From positions 2,720,864 through 2,784,863 of the forward strand of contig NZ_CP019333.1 of NCBI RefSeq assembly GCF_002163875.1: 64,000 nt of DNA, in the 5' to 3' direction. This document shows positions 51,461 through 61,522 of the stretch, one piece after another (position 1 is the stretch's first letter; each line of letters starts with the position of its first letter). The stretch comes from Gilvibacter sp. SZ-19. GTDB taxonomy: Bacteria > Bacteroidota > Bacteroidia > Flavobacteriales > Flavobacteriaceae. The translations under genes were made by a program, and so were the position numbers. Under the pieces are notes generated by a model. It did no database searches. It was not told where the DNA came from and saw nothing but the letters and a program-made list of their open reading frames with translations.

Positions 51461-53964
51461 TATTTCCCTATAGATAAAAGGTTTGCGAACAAGCGGTATG
51501 CGCCAGGAACGCCCGCTGGAAGTTCTCTAAAGAAACTCAATCCGGTATAGATATAATGGCCTTTTCCGTGTTTGGCAACCAAAAGACTTCCCTTAGAATC
51601 TTCTTTGGCTTGTTTGTCTTTCATGGCTAAAATAGCCTCGTATTGGTTGTCCCAGCTGCTTGGAAAATAGAGCCCTCTTTCTTGTACCCAGCCTTCAAAA
51701 TCCGAGGCAGTGATCTTATTAGGACTGTTGAGTACAGGATGCTGCGGAGCCAATAAGGTTACAGGAGCATACTCGTCTGTAACGCGCTCTCTTGAAAGGG
51801 TTATCGGGTATGGGGCAAAATCGTTTGTGACCAAGCCACGACTGGTGTTGTACTGCACAATTACGTTTCCGCCAGAGGCGACATAATCGGCAACAACTTG
51901 TTTTTTAAACTGTAGTTCTTCTACCGTGTTGTATGCGCGCACACCAAATACCAAGGCGTCATAATTGGCCAGATTGGCCAGACTTAGCTCTTCTGGAGCC
52001 AAAGTAACCACATGATAGCCAATTTGCTCCAAGCTCTCCGGAATGGCATCTCCTGCGCCTTTCACATAAGCGATATGTTCCCCGCGTTTTGCAATGGGAA
52101 TACGCGCCACTTTTGCCTCAGAAGGCATCAAGACGTTTTGGAAAGGTATATGCGGATAGTCTATCTGGATCAACTCTTGTGTATATTTTTGCCCATCGCT
52201 AGTAACTAGGGGTCTAATATATCCCTCGCTTTGATTGGCGGGAGGTGTCACTGTAAAATTAAAACGTCGCTTTTCCCCTTGATTGTCGAGTTTAAAATCG
52301 ATACTGCTAGGACTAGCTGTCCAACCCACGGGCAATTCAAGGCTTAACTCACCACTAATATTGGCTTTTCCTGCACGAACTTCTACAGGAATAACTTTTG
52401 GGTCTGTATTCGCAAAAATGATCACCTTTTCCGCTATTGCAGAGGTGAGTTCCGGCAATACATCGAACGGTCTATAAACTTCTCCATCCACTGGGTCATT
52501 GAATTTGTATACCACATTGCGTAGAGCAGACATGTTCACACCATTAATGCTGATGTTGAACTGCACCGGAAAGCGCTGAGGCGCGCGAGGCAGTCCTATA
52601 TAATCCTCCCGGCTCACTTTATACATCCCAAGCGTGCCAGGTTCTTTTAACCAATAAGGAGCAGTATATTCAGCCAATGGGCTAAAAGTACCGCTAACAC
52701 TGCTTGCTGTATAGCCTTGATTAGTTGCTAAAGGCACAGCAGCGAACATGTCAGGGAATTTAACTATTGCAGATGTAACTCCGTTTAGTTTTACGTTCAA
52801 GTTAGAGCGATTAATTGCTTCTATGCGAATATTTGGATCGCTATTTAAAGTGGTTTCTTGCTGATCGGCCACTGCTTCTAAAAAGATCCCGCTACAATCT
52901 AAGATGATCTTTTTCAGGGCTTCGAGTTTAATGGACTTCCAATGGCTGGCCGGAAGTTTTTCTAAAAGCTTATAGGCTTCAAGCAATTTGGGTACATTGG
53001 CAGCTGGGTCTTGAAAGTTAAAATTGGCGATCACCTGATCTACAATTGCCCCTACAGCAGCTCCACCTTCCATGCGAGACCAAGAGGTATTCACGCCTTC
53101 AAACAGATCTTCTTTGTTCTTTGGGAAATCTCCTTTAATGAACTCCAGCCATTCGGTTTGCGATCCGCGACTTCCGGTACTACCAAAGCCCTGAGATTTA
53201 TGCATGCTGCGGCTCAATGCAGCGATCTCTCCGTTGGAAAGTCCGCGCGTAGGGAAGTAGTTCCCAGTCTCAACGGCCATTAAATTGGTCTTGTCGGCCT
53301 CATCGAATTTTTCTTGGCTGCCATAAAACCACCAGCTAGTATTAAAAAATAAGCGCTTGGGTTGCCACAGGCCGTATTTTTCTGCGGATTCTGGAAAGGC
53401 AGTTGGATCGCCAGCTAGGTCAAAAGCCTCCACGCTGAGCATGGCAGAGGAGGTGTGGTGTCCATGAGTACTTCCAGGAGTCCTGTGATTGAATCGATTC
53501 ACTATGATATCTGGCTTAAACCGTCTGATGTTCATCACCACATCTTTGAGTACTTCGTTCTTGTTCCAGATAGCTAAGGTTTCGTCTGGGTGTTTGGAAT
53601 AACCAAAATCATTGGCTCGGGTAAAGTATTGACTACCACCATCAGTTGCTCGGGCTGCCAAGAGTTCTTGGGTTCTTATAACTCCCAGAAGTTCACGAAT
53701 TTCTGGGCCTATCAGATTTTGGCCGCCATCGCCTCGGGTCATCGATAAATATGCCGTTCTGGCTTTTACATCGTTGGCCAGATATGAGATAAGTCTGGTA
53801 TTCTCATCGTCTGGGTGTGCAGCCACGTAAAGGGCTGTGCCAAAGAAACTCAGTTTTCTTAGGTCTTCATAGATCTCAGAGGAATTCGGTTTTTCTGGTT
53901 TTTGAGCCGAACTTGCTAAGGGTAGCAAAATGGCGATAAGCAGTAAAAAGCCTTTTAATCGCAT
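51460..53964 (-). CDS. Secreted PIG-L family deacetylase with C-terminal accessory domains
   Basis: 834 residues from the ATG at 53964, giving a clean signal peptide (LLPLASSAQ). The PIG-L (LmbE-like) N-acetylglucosaminyl deacetylase domain covers about 40-270: zinc motif AHPDDE at 49-54, and the later His in HGHHTSSAML (about 165-175). Residues about 500-610 resemble NEW3/NPCBM-associated sandwich domains (VRAGKANISGELSLELPVGWTASP). The C-terminal 150 residues look like a class I glutamine-amidotransferase-like fold (LVFGVRAYNTVEELQFKKQVVADYVASGGNVIV). Probably removes N-acetyl groups from extracellular glycan or glycoside. First gene of the operon. Confidence 0.88.
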   Translation of the reverse strand: MRLKGFLLLIAILLPLASSAQKPEKPNSSEIYEDLRKLSFFGTALYVAAHPDDENTRLISYLANDVKARTAYLSMTRGDGGQNLIGPEIRELLGVIRTQELLAARATDGGSQYFTRANDFGYSKHPDETLAIWNKNEVLKDVVMNIRRFKPDIIVNRFNHRTPGSTHGHHTSSAMLSVEAFDLAGDPTAFPESAEKYGLWQPKRLFFNTSWWFYGSQEKFDEADKTNLMAVETGNYFPTRGLSNGEIAALSRSMHKSQGFGSTGSRGSQTEWLEFIKGDFPKNKEDLFEGVNTSWSRMEGGAAVGAIVDQVIANFNFQDPAANVPKLLEAYKLLEKLPASHWKSIKLEALKKIILDCSGIFLEAVADQQETTLNSDPNIRIEAINRSNLNVKLNGVTSAIVKFPDMFAAVPLATNQGYTASSVSGTFSPLAEYTAPYWLKEPGTLGMYKVSREDYIGLPRAPQRFPVQFNISINGVNMSALRNVVYKFNDPVDGEVYRPFDVLPELTSAIAEKVIIFANTDPKVIPVEVRAGKANISGELSLELPVGWTASPSSIDFKLDNQGEKRRFNFTVTPPANQSEGYIRPLVTSDGQKYTQELIQIDYPHIPFQNVLMPSEAKVARIPIAKRGEHIAYVKGAGDAIPESLEQIGYHVVTLAPEELSLANLANYDALVFGVRAYNTVEELQFKKQVVADYVASGGNVIVQYNTSRGLVTNDFAPYPITLSRERVTDEYAPVTLLAPQHPVLNSPNKITASDFEGWVQERGLYFPSSWDNQYEAILAMKDKQAKEDSKGSLLVAKHGKGHYIYTGLSFFRELPAGVPGAYRLFANLLSIGK

Positions 53965-54042
53965 GGGTGGTAATTGGTATGGTTTGCTCAAATATAGCCA
54001 AATTAGGTGCCGAGCTACCGCCTCTTAAAGCTTCTTTAACAT

Positions 54043-54642
54043 TTAGGAATCCGCAGCTAAAACAATTTCAGATAAACCTTTGTAGACCAAATGCGTGGGC
54101 AATCCCATAACCGTAAAAAAAGAGCCTTCTATTCTGGGAACAGCTACATAGCCCAACCATTCCTGAATGCCATAACTTCCGGCCTTGTCATAGGGTTTAT
54201 AGGTATCTACATAATAGGCTATCTGCTCCTGGTCTAGTGGGTCAAACCAAACTTTGACCTTATCGTGCCTAACTAGTTGCTGGTTCTTTGTTGTGATGCA
54301 GATAGATGTTATCACCTCGTGATAATTGTCTTGCAAACTGCTCAACATGGCAATAGCTTCTTGGCGGTTGGCAGCTTTTTCCAAGGGTTTACCTTGAAAC
54401 CAGACTATGGTGTCGCTGGTAACCAGAATATCCTTGTCTTGCAGATCTGTAAAGGGTTCCGCCTTCTTTTTGGCCAAATAGTCCGTGATCTGTTCGGCCT
54501 CTAATGCATCATCGTAAACCTCATTTACCGGACGGATATCCAAAACAAAATCAAAGCCCATTCCCTTGAAGAAATTCTGCCTTCTGGGCGAGGCTGAAGA
54601 AAGGATAAGTCTGTAATTCTTTAAGCGTTCTTCTAGGAGCAT
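54043..54642 (-). CDS. maf: Maf family nucleotide pyrophosphatase
   Basis: 199 residues. LILSSASPRRQNFFKGMGF (Maf signature, Ser-x-Ser-Pro-Arg-Arg) at about 12-30, LVTSDTIVWFQGKPLEKA, and DKAGSYGIQEWLGYVAVPRIEGSFFTVMGLPT at the C-terminus. Hydrolyses nucleoside triphosphates including modified bases, and is linked with septum formation. The start overlaps the ubiA-like stop by one base. Confidence 0.94.
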   Translation of the reverse strand: MLLEERLKNYRLILSSASPRRQNFFKGMGFDFVLDIRPVNEVYDDALEAEQITDYLAKKKAEPFTDLQDKDILVTSDTIVWFQGKPLEKAANRQEAIAMLSSLQDNYHEVITSICITTKNQQLVRHDKVKVWFDPLDQEQIAYYVDTYKPYDKAGSYGIQEWLGYVAVPRIEGSFFTVMGLPTHLVYKGLSEIVLAADS

Positions 54643-55556
54643 TATTGATAAGGGTAAATGATAAGCGATATTAAACCTAAGACCATGATGATCTTTAATA
54701 AAAACGATAAGAACTGATAATCTTCGCGTTTGCTGGCAGACCAGGCCTTAATAGAGAAAAGCAGCAGGGGTGCTCCCAAGGCTATAAAAAAGTAAGCCAG
54801 CATCAATTCAGAATACAGAAAATTACTATAGGCGTAATAGAGCACCGCTAAAAGGGTGATAAGGCCAAATCCAAAAACGACAGTGCCTGCTCTTTCGCGG
54901 CCTATAGCAATGGGTAGCGAGTTCACTCCAAAGTTCTTATCGCCATTAATGTCAATAATATCTTTAACAAGCTCCCGTATAAAATTCAGGCTAAAAGCAA
55001 AGATCGCATAGTCCACTAGCAGGCCCATAACTCGCAGCTGCGTGTCTTGATTAGCAGGATGTGCTACCGGAGCCAGATCAAAGACGCCTACCAATAAAAC
55101 CACTAGCGCGGTGAGCAGCGCTATCAATAAATTACCGGCCAATAAAACCTTTTTTAAAGAAGTGGCATAAAAGTAGAGTAGCACCGAACAGAGCACAAAG
55201 AGTGCAGCAAAATTGGCTTTGTCTATGGCATAAGCGACCCAAAAACCGAGTCCAACCCCTAAGGCATTAAAGGCAACATAGGCATTGAAAGCAGTCTTCT
55301 CAGCGATGGATCTTCCAATGATCAAGGCTTCCGGACGGTTTATCCCATCGATCCCTTTGTCTTCTATATCGTTAATAATATAGCCTCCTGCAGCAATAAA
55401 GGCAGTGGCGAGCATCAGCAGCAAAAAATGTACACCATCTAAGGCCTGACTTACGCCAAAGCTAGGAAAGAAAGCCCGTTTTATTATTGCCTGAGTGGCG
55501 ATTATGATGAGTAAATTCGGCCAGCGAATGAGTTTTAACCAGGCGCTTATCCCCAT
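54642..55556 (-). CDS. UbiA-family prenyltransferase (geranylgeranylglycerol-phosphate type)
   Basis: 304 residues with about eight transmembrane helices. The two Asp-rich motifs of the family are present: NDIEDKGIDGINRPE and RELVKDIIDINGDKNFG. In Flavobacteria this gene is commonly labelled geranylgeranylglycerol-phosphate geranylgeranyltransferase, but a role in quinone or other lipid prenylation is equally possible. Overlaps the kdsC-like gene by 10 bp and maf by 1 bp. Confidence 0.9.
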   Translation of the reverse strand: MGISAWLKLIRWPNLLIIIATQAIIKRAFFPSFGVSQALDGVHFLLLMLATAFIAAGGYIINDIEDKGIDGINRPEALIIGRSIAEKTAFNAYVAFNALGVGLGFWVAYAIDKANFAALFVLCSVLLYFYATSLKKVLLAGNLLIALLTALVVLLVGVFDLAPVAHPANQDTQLRVMGLLVDYAIFAFSLNFIRELVKDIIDINGDKNFGVNSLPIAIGRERAGTVVFGFGLITLLAVLYYAYSNFLYSELMLAYFFIALGAPLLLFSIKAWSASKREDYQFLSFLLKIIMVLGLISLIIYPYQ

Positions 55557-56044
55557 TTGCCGTGTACTTTTAGAACTTGTTCTATAAGATCTCTCGCGCA
55601 GCCTGCACCACCGTTCTTGTGCGATACATAATCCACAACGGCCTTGACCTCAGGGATGGCATCTTGTGGACAGCTAGCCAGGCCCACAGCCTTGAGCGGT
55701 GGAATGTCTGGCATATCGTCTCCCATATAAGCGATCTCGCTCAAAGCAACACCACTTTTTTGACAATAGTCGTCCAGAAAGTTCGACTTTTTATGGGCGC
55801 CTAAGAACACTTCTGTTATTCCCAGTCCTTCTAGTCGCTTGCGAACACCTTCGTTGGTTCCGCCGGAAATTATGGCAACATTAAAACCTTGATCTACCGC
55901 GCGTTTAAGGGCATAGCCATCTTTGATATTCATACTGCGGAGCAGTTCTCCGTCTGAGGTGATCAACACTTTGCCATCGGTCAGTACGCCATCTACGTCG
56001 AAAATAAAGGTTGTGATCTGTTCGAGTTTGGTTTTATAACTCAT
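55547..56044 (-). CDS. KdsC-type HAD phosphatase (3-deoxy-manno-octulosonate 8-phosphate phosphatase)
   Basis: 165 residues. HAD motif I FDVDGVLTDGKV, motif II IISGGTN, Lys motif and YMGDDMPDIPPLKAVGLASCPQDA (motif IV) are in order. Short cap-less form typical of KdsC tetramers. Makes KDO for lipopolysaccharide. Overlaps DUF2520 by 4 nt and ubiA-like by 10 nt. Confidence 0.92.
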   Translation of the reverse strand: MSYKTKLEQITTFIFDVDGVLTDGKVLITSDGELLRSMNIKDGYALKRAVDQGFNVAIISGGTNEGVRKRLEGLGITEVFLGAHKKSNFLDDYCQKSGVALSEIAYMGDDMPDIPPLKAVGLASCPQDAIPEVKAVVDYVSHKNGGAGCARDLIEQVLKVHGKWG

Positions 56045-56790
56045 GTATTTTGAGAGTTTTTTATCGCTGTGGTAAGCAGTTGATATATCTTTTGGTTTGC
56101 TGCGGATTGAATCGATAAGTGTGCCTGCATGATGCCTTCATCGCCGCGTTTGGCCGGACCTGTTTGTACATCTGCCGGTTTTTGATCTATGACTTTCTGC
56201 GCAGTTTCAAGTATTAGTGGTTGTAGCAGATCAAAAGGAATCTCTCGATCTTCCAAGATCTCATAGGCGGTTTGATAAAGTTGATTCACAAAATTGTTCA
56301 CATAAACAGCAGCCAAATGCAAATACTTGCGCTGCTCACTGTCCATGGCTTCGACCCTTGAACTCAATTGTGAGGCAAAATGCTGAAGCAGCTCAAAATC
56401 GTCCTCAGAATGCGCTTCTAAGCAAAAGGGTATGTTTGTAAAATCTACAGCACGCAACTTGCTAAAGGTCTGTAGCGGATAACAGACGCCACGTCTTTCT
56501 GCCTGGATGGCATCTAACTTCTGCGCTCCTGAGGTATGGGCTAAAAGCCCGTGTTTCTTTTGAAGTGCGTCAGTAACTTTGCCTATAGCATCATCACTAA
56601 CGGCAACTATGGTAAGGTCTGCGGCGGGTAGCGCTAAAGGATCGGTCGTTGTTAGAACTTGGTCAAAATCGCGCAGCGTTTCAGGGTTTCTTCCCAACAC
56701 ACCAACAAGGGCTATCTCTTTTAAAGGCAACACAGCCTCGTAGAGGTGATAAGCCAGGTTTCCGCTACCAACAATTGCCAGTTTTATCAT
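56041..56790 (-). CDS. Rossmann-fold DUF2520 oxidoreductase-like protein
   Basis: 249 residues. N-terminal Rossmann dinucleotide-binding start IAIVGSGNLAYHLYEAV-type (GxGNxAxHL) and LTIVAVSDDAIGKV, then a C-terminal helical DUF2520 domain (YLHLAAVYVNNFVNQLYQTAYEIL, PARRGDEG-like TGPAKRGDEGIMQAHL). Resembles ProC/6PGDH-type NADP oxidoreductases; substrate not known. First of the four-gene overlapping operon with kdsC, ubiA-like and maf. Confidence 0.87.
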   Translation of the reverse strand: MIKLAIVGSGNLAYHLYEAVLPLKEIALVGVLGRNPETLRDFDQVLTTTDPLALPAADLTIVAVSDDAIGKVTDALQKKHGLLAHTSGAQKLDAIQAERRGVCYPLQTFSKLRAVDFTNIPFCLEAHSEDDFELLQHFASQLSSRVEAMDSEQRKYLHLAAVYVNNFVNQLYQTAYEILEDREIPFDLLQPLILETAQKVIDQKPADVQTGPAKRGDEGIMQAHLSIQSAANQKIYQLLTTAIKNSQNT

Positions 56791-56916
56791 AGAGACGAAG
56801 GTAATAATTTTTTAAGTGGAGTCTGGAGATTAAACAAAATAGAGCAGCTTGATGAGGCAATAAAAATTGCTGAGTAATTCAAAGCGAGAAGCAACATTTT
56901 TTTAAGCCTTGTTTTG

Positions 56917-56924
56917 TAAATTTG
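56917..56924 (+). promoter_or_regulatory. -7 box before ccsBA
   Basis: TAAATTTG (TAnnTTTG) 16 bp upstream of the ATG at 56940. It implies a very short leader. No clear -33 TTG. Confidence 0.4.
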
Positions 56925-56939
56925 CATCAAAATTGCGGC

Positions 56940-59900
56940 ATGCAAAAAAAGTTGCTCTCCATCCTTTTTTCGACCCGATTAACTGCGGTCTTATTCCTAG
57001 TTTTTGCGGCAGCTATGGCTGTTGGTACATTTTTAGATGCCTCTCAGACCACATCGCCCACGCCCTTGACCAACCATTATATCTACAAAGCTTGGTGGTT
57101 TGAAGCCATCATGGTTTTGTTCATGATCAACTTTATCGGTAACATTAAGCGTTACCGTTTAGATAAACGCGAGAATTGGGCCACGCTCTTGTTGCACCTT
57201 TCTTTTATCTTGATCCTACTAGGAGCAGGGATTACCCGCTACATTGGTTATGAAGGCGTAATGCGCATCCGCGAAGGCGAAACAGAGAACACCATGCTGA
57301 GTGCAGAGGTGTATCTCAAAGTGTTTATAGATGGAGATTCTATTGTAAACGGATTAAAGCAGCGCCGCAACTTACAACCCAGAGCGGTGAACTTTTCGGA
57401 GCGCTTGGCCAATAAATACAAGGGAGATAAGATCTTAAAGACTGATTATAACGGCCAGGAGGTGACTTTTACATTTGTCGATTATATTTCTGGAGCCAAG
57501 GAAGACCTTATTCCAGGTGATGCTGGGGAGTTTTATTTGAAGCTTGTAGAAGCTACAGATGGTAACCGTCACGAACATTGGCTACAAGATGGTACTGTCA
57601 CTCAGGTACATTCTTTGGCTTTTGCCTTTAACAAGCCTACTACAGGTGCGATCAATATCTTCTACAACGAAGATGAAGGCTTTAGCATTAGCACCCCCCT
57701 GGAAGGTTCGTATATGCGAATGGCAGATCAGCAACAAGGCAAGGTCGTAGCAGACAGTATTCAGCCATTACAATTACGTTCGCTCTACCAAATTGCCGGG
57801 AATCAATTCGTATTTCCAGAAGGGCTAATGCAGGGCGAATACGGCATTGTTAAAGCGCCTAAAGAAGATCAAAGCCAAGTAGACGCTTTGTTCTTAGAGG
57901 TGAGCTCGGCAGGAGAGACCAAACCCCTGACTTTGATTGGTGGGAAAGGCAATGTGCCAGATCCGGAGATCGTAGAAGTAGGTGGTTTAGAGGTATACGC
58001 AAGTTATGGGGCCAAAGAAATGGAATTGCCATTTAGCTTGACCCTGAACGATTTTATCGCAGAGAAATATCCTGGAACCGAGTCCGCTTACAGCGCTTTT
58101 AAGAGTAAGCTAACGGTAAATCCATCTGCTGGAGACCCTTATGACTACGATATCTATATGAATCACGTTTTGGATCAGGACGGTTATCGTTTTTTCCAAG
58201 CCTCTTTTGATCAGGACGAAAAAGGGACCATATTAAGTGTGAATCACGATTTCTGGGGAACTTGGGTAACCTATATCGGTTATTTCTTGCTCTACTTAGG
58301 CCTTATGTTGATCTTATTTGACCGTAGAACCCGTTTTGGCAAACTCAAGCAAATGTTAGAAAAGGTTAAGAAAAAGAAGGCTGCTTTAATGTTGCTTGCG
58401 CTGTTGAGTTTTGGTGCCTATGGACAAGACGGTCATCGAACAGATCAGGACCTAGAAGCTAAACAAGCGCAAATAGTCGCCTCCGCAGTAGCCAAAGATC
58501 ACGCTAGTAAATTCGGAAAGGTCATTATACAAGACAACGGGCGTATGAAGCCTATCAATACCTTTTCGTCGGAACTCTTGCGCAAGATCAGCAGAAAAGA
58601 CAGTTATGCTGGCCTAACGGCAGATCAGGTTTTCTTGTCTATGAGTGAACATCCGCAATTGTGGATAGACGTGCCTCTCATTTACCTACCTAGAGGGAAT
58701 GACAGTATTCGCAAGATCTTAGGGGTAGCCAATGACGTAAAGGCAATCTCCCTTTTGGATATCGTGGATCAGCAGGGAAACAACAAACTTGACCCTTATC
58801 TTACCGAAGCGACTAGAAAGAACAACCCTAACAAGTTTGAGAAGGATTTCATTAAGGTCTATGAGCATGTGTATTTGCTCAACCAAGCCCTTACCGGTAG
58901 TATTTTGAAAATCTTCCCGATTCCTGGCGATCTGAACAACAAATGGGAGTCAACCTTAGACATTAGAACCCGCATGGCTACCAAGGACGATTCCATTAAG
59001 GGGCAGCTGTTTCCCGTTTACTTGCAGACCCTGCGTGACGCCCGCGGCGATGGCAATTACGAGAATGCAGATAAACTTCTTGAAGCCATAACAGTTTATC
59101 AAAAGAACAATGGTAGCGAGGTATATCCATCGGACAAAAAGATAGAAGCAGAAATAGCCTATAACAGAGCGGATATATTCAACCGACTCTACAAGTATTT
59201 TGCCTTGATAGGAGTGGTGATGTTTTTAATGATCATCTGGCAGATATTTACCGAGAAAAAATTCTTGAAAGGCGCTATCACAGCGTGTAAAGTGATCATC
59301 TGGGCCTTCTTTGTACTTATGACCTTAGGTTTGGCAGCCCGATGGTATATAAGTGGACACGCCCCTTGGAGCGACGCCTACGAATCGGTCATTTATGTGG
59401 CCTGGGCTACAGTTTTCTTCGGATTGGCCTTTGGTAGAAAATCTGTACTTACAGTAGCTTCTACCGCTTTTGTGGCTTCTATAATCCTATGGGTGGCGCA
59501 TGAGAATTGGTTAGACCCTTCTATCGCCAACTTACAACCGGTATTGGATTCGTATTGGTTAATGATCCACGTTGCTGTGATCGTAGCGAGTTACGGGCCT
59601 TTCACCTTAGGAATGATCTTAGGATTGGCAGCCTTGTTGTTAATGGTCCTGACCACCAAGAAGAACAAAGAGCGCATGAAGCTCAATATCGAGGAGATCA
59701 CCATCATTACCGAACTGGCCTTGACCGTTGGATTGGTCATGCTTACCATTGGAAACTTTTTAGGGGGACAATGGGCCAACGAGAGTTGGGGACGTTATTG
59801 GGGATGGGATCCTAAAGAAACTTGGGCCCTTATCAGTATTATGATCTACGCCTTTGTGATCCATATGCGATTGGTTCCAGGTTTGCGAGGGCGCTGGACC

Positions 59901-60107
59901 TTTAACTTTGCCAGCGTAATAGCCTATGCATCTATCATGATGACCTATTTTGGGGTGAACTTCTATTTGACCGGCTTGCACTCTTACGCAAGTGGCGACA
60001 AACCCATTACTCCGGGCTTTGTGTATTACACTTTAGGCTTTGTGGCTATTTTGAGTACTGCGGCATGGATCCAATACAAGAAACACTATAAAAAAGTAAA
60101 GGCCTGA
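56940..60107 (+). CDS. ccsA: Fused ResB-CcsA cytochrome c biogenesis protein
   Basis: 1055 residues from the ATG at 56940 (MQKKLLSILFSTRLTAVLFLVF); the frame from TTG 56922 adds six. ResB/CcsB part: three N-terminal helices (to about 95), a long periplasmic domain, and one more helix (about 435-455). A second signal-like segment (LMLLALLSFGAYGQ, about 480-492) follows. CcsA part from about 740: six or more helices, with heme-handling WANESWGRYWGWDPKETWA (WWD motif) and conserved His residues in HAPWSDAYES, HVAVIVAS and VIHMRL. Holds and delivers heme to apo-cytochrome c outside the membrane (system II). Monocistronic. Confidence 0.94.
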   Translation: MQKKLLSILFSTRLTAVLFLVFAAAMAVGTFLDASQTTSPTPLTNHYIYKAWWFEAIMVLFMINFIGNIKRYRLDKRENWATLLLHLSFILILLGAGITRYIGYEGVMRIREGETENTMLSAEVYLKVFIDGDSIVNGLKQRRNLQPRAVNFSERLANKYKGDKILKTDYNGQEVTFTFVDYISGAKEDLIPGDAGEFYLKLVEATDGNRHEHWLQDGTVTQVHSLAFAFNKPTTGAINIFYNEDEGFSISTPLEGSYMRMADQQQGKVVADSIQPLQLRSLYQIAGNQFVFPEGLMQGEYGIVKAPKEDQSQVDALFLEVSSAGETKPLTLIGGKGNVPDPEIVEVGGLEVYASYGAKEMELPFSLTLNDFIAEKYPGTESAYSAFKSKLTVNPSAGDPYDYDIYMNHVLDQDGYRFFQASFDQDEKGTILSVNHDFWGTWVTYIGYFLLYLGLMLILFDRRTRFGKLKQMLEKVKKKKAALMLLALLSFGAYGQDGHRTDQDLEAKQAQIVASAVAKDHASKFGKVIIQDNGRMKPINTFSSELLRKISRKDSYAGLTADQVFLSMSEHPQLWIDVPLIYLPRGNDSIRKILGVANDVKAISLLDIVDQQGNNKLDPYLTEATRKNNPNKFEKDFIKVYEHVYLLNQALTGSILKIFPIPGDLNNKWESTLDIRTRMATKDDSIKGQLFPVYLQTLRDARGDGNYENADKLLEAITVYQKNNGSEVYPSDKKIEAEIAYNRADIFNRLYKYFALIGVVMFLMIIWQIFTEKKFLKGAITACKVIIWAFFVLMTLGLAARWYISGHAPWSDAYESVIYVAWATVFFGLAFGRKSVLTVASTAFVASIILWVAHENWLDPSIANLQPVLDSYWLMIHVAVIVASYGPFTLGMILGLAALLLMVLTTKKNKERMKLNIEEITIITELALTVGLVMLTIGNFLGGQWANESWGRYWGWDPKETWALISIMIYAFVIHMRLVPGLRGRWTFNFASVIAYASIMMTYFGVNFYLTGLHSYASGDKPITPGFVYYTLGFVAILSTAAWIQYKKHYKKVKA

Positions 60108-60151
60108 CGCTTTTAAAACGCACAGGCCTTGCACTTCGCTAAGTTAGCCGT

Positions 60152-61522
60152 CTAGTTATAGATATAGTCTGGTTGCTGATCCAGCATACGATAATCGTCC
60201 TGGATTTGTTCAGCGATTTCGAGTTTGCGATACAAATTGAGAGTTAGGCGCTCTACCTCACGTTCGCTTAAGTTTAGTATTCTTGCGATCTTGTGATTTT
60301 CCTTTCCTTCTGATACATACTGTAACAGTCTGGTTTCGGTGTTATCTAGATCGTAATGATCGATTAGGTTTTCCATATAGGCTTCTTCGGATTCCACAAG
60401 GGCAGCTCCTCTAGAAAGCGTCTCAATGCGTTTCAAGTATATGCGCATTTCTGTACTCATCAATTCTTTCTCTTCCTTAATAGAGCGCATGCGGTACATT
60501 ATAGCATAGCTCAATACAAGCATTTCGAAAACACTACCTATTTTAAGGTGTACGGGTTGAATGTTCAAGAAATTGATTCCCAATCCTTTCAACAAGTAAA
60601 AATCCGTAGCCATTATAAAGAGTAAACTATAAGACACTACAAAGATTCGTGCGTATAGCCCTGCATTCCACAGGCGAACTCCAACTATCAAATAGGTCAA
60701 TCCTACAGAGAAAAGCATAATATGTCCTACGGTAGCATAACTGAACTCGTTAAAGCCCCAATACATACCAAAGCTAACTGCAGCAAATCCTAGTAGGGCA
60801 GTGGTAAACCATCTGAGCCTTGGGAAGTGTTGCGCACTTCTTAAGAACTGGCAAGAGAAAGCAGCTCCGGCAAAACCTACCAATAAATGAAGTATTGGCT
60901 CCAAATAGGTGTTTACAAAGCTTCCGGTCACTCCGAATAGATTGAACAAACCATCGCTAAAAGAGTAGGTAAGTCCAACCGTGATCAAAAAGGCTGCGTA
61001 TTTAAAGAATACCTTTTCGTCAAAGAGAATAAAACACATTAGGTTGATCAATACCACCATAATGGCGAAACCGTAATACAAGCCTAATTGAAATAGTGTT
61101 CTTTGATTTTCCGCATCGTAAACTGCTTCTGAGGCAATAGCGACCGGAACCTGCGCTTCTTGGTGTAGTTTTACACGTAAGAATAACGGATAATTCGTCG
61201 CATCACTGAGTCTGTAAGTAGGGTAGCGGGTAAATCCTTCTTGTCCTATATTTAAACCACGACTGTTGTATAAGGTCGCGTCGTAAATGTGGGGACTCGA
61301 TAAGGTCAATACCTGATCGTGTGTGTTGGATCCGAAGATCTTGAACCAATATGTTCCATTGTTCAACCCAAAGTTCTCTAAGCCGTAAGGGATGTATTCG
61401 GCAACGGAGGCAGACGTAAAGTCTAACTTCTCTGGAGAATCCTGCATATAGCGCACCTGTTGTTGACCAAGGGCATTAACGGTCAGACAAAGCAGGAGGC
61501 CTAAAATAAAGCTCCTGTACAT
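60152..61522 (-). CDS. 7TM-DISM sensor with C-terminal LuxR-like HTH
   Basis: 456 residues from the ATG at 61522; a TTG at 61537 is less likely. Signal peptide ends NALGQ. Periplasmic 7TMR-DISMED2-like sandwich at about 25-140 (YWFKIFGSNTHDQVLTL, NYPLFLRVKLHQE), seven transmembrane helices at about 150-345, then a short helical linker. The last about 60 residues (YDLDNTETRLLQYVSEGKENHKIARILNLSEREVERLTLNLYRKLEI) form a GerE/LuxR-type helix-turn-helix. No kinase domain is present. Likely a one-component membrane-bound regulator sensing an extracellular ligand, with target genes unknown. Confidence 0.85.
   Translation of the reverse strand: MYRSFILGLLLCLTVNALGQQQVRYMQDSPEKLDFTSASVAEYIPYGLENFGLNNGTYWFKIFGSNTHDQVLTLSSPHIYDATLYNSRGLNIGQEGFTRYPTYRLSDATNYPLFLRVKLHQEAQVPVAIASEAVYDAENQRTLFQLGLYYGFAIMVVLINLMCFILFDEKVFFKYAAFLITVGLTYSFSDGLFNLFGVTGSFVNTYLEPILHLLVGFAGAAFSCQFLRSAQHFPRLRWFTTALLGFAAVSFGMYWGFNEFSYATVGHIMLFSVGLTYLIVGVRLWNAGLYARIFVVSYSLLFIMATDFYLLKGLGINFLNIQPVHLKIGSVFEMLVLSYAIMYRMRSIKEEKELMSTEMRIYLKRIETLSRGAALVESEEAYMENLIDHYDLDNTETRLLQYVSEGKENHKIARILNLSEREVERLTLNLYRKLEIAEQIQDDYRMLDQQPDYIYN

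Noticed and set aside
60099-60128. Terminator at the end of ccsBA
   Set aside because: AAGGCCTG/CAGGCCTT can pair across the stop codon but there is no following T-run, and the loop is long.
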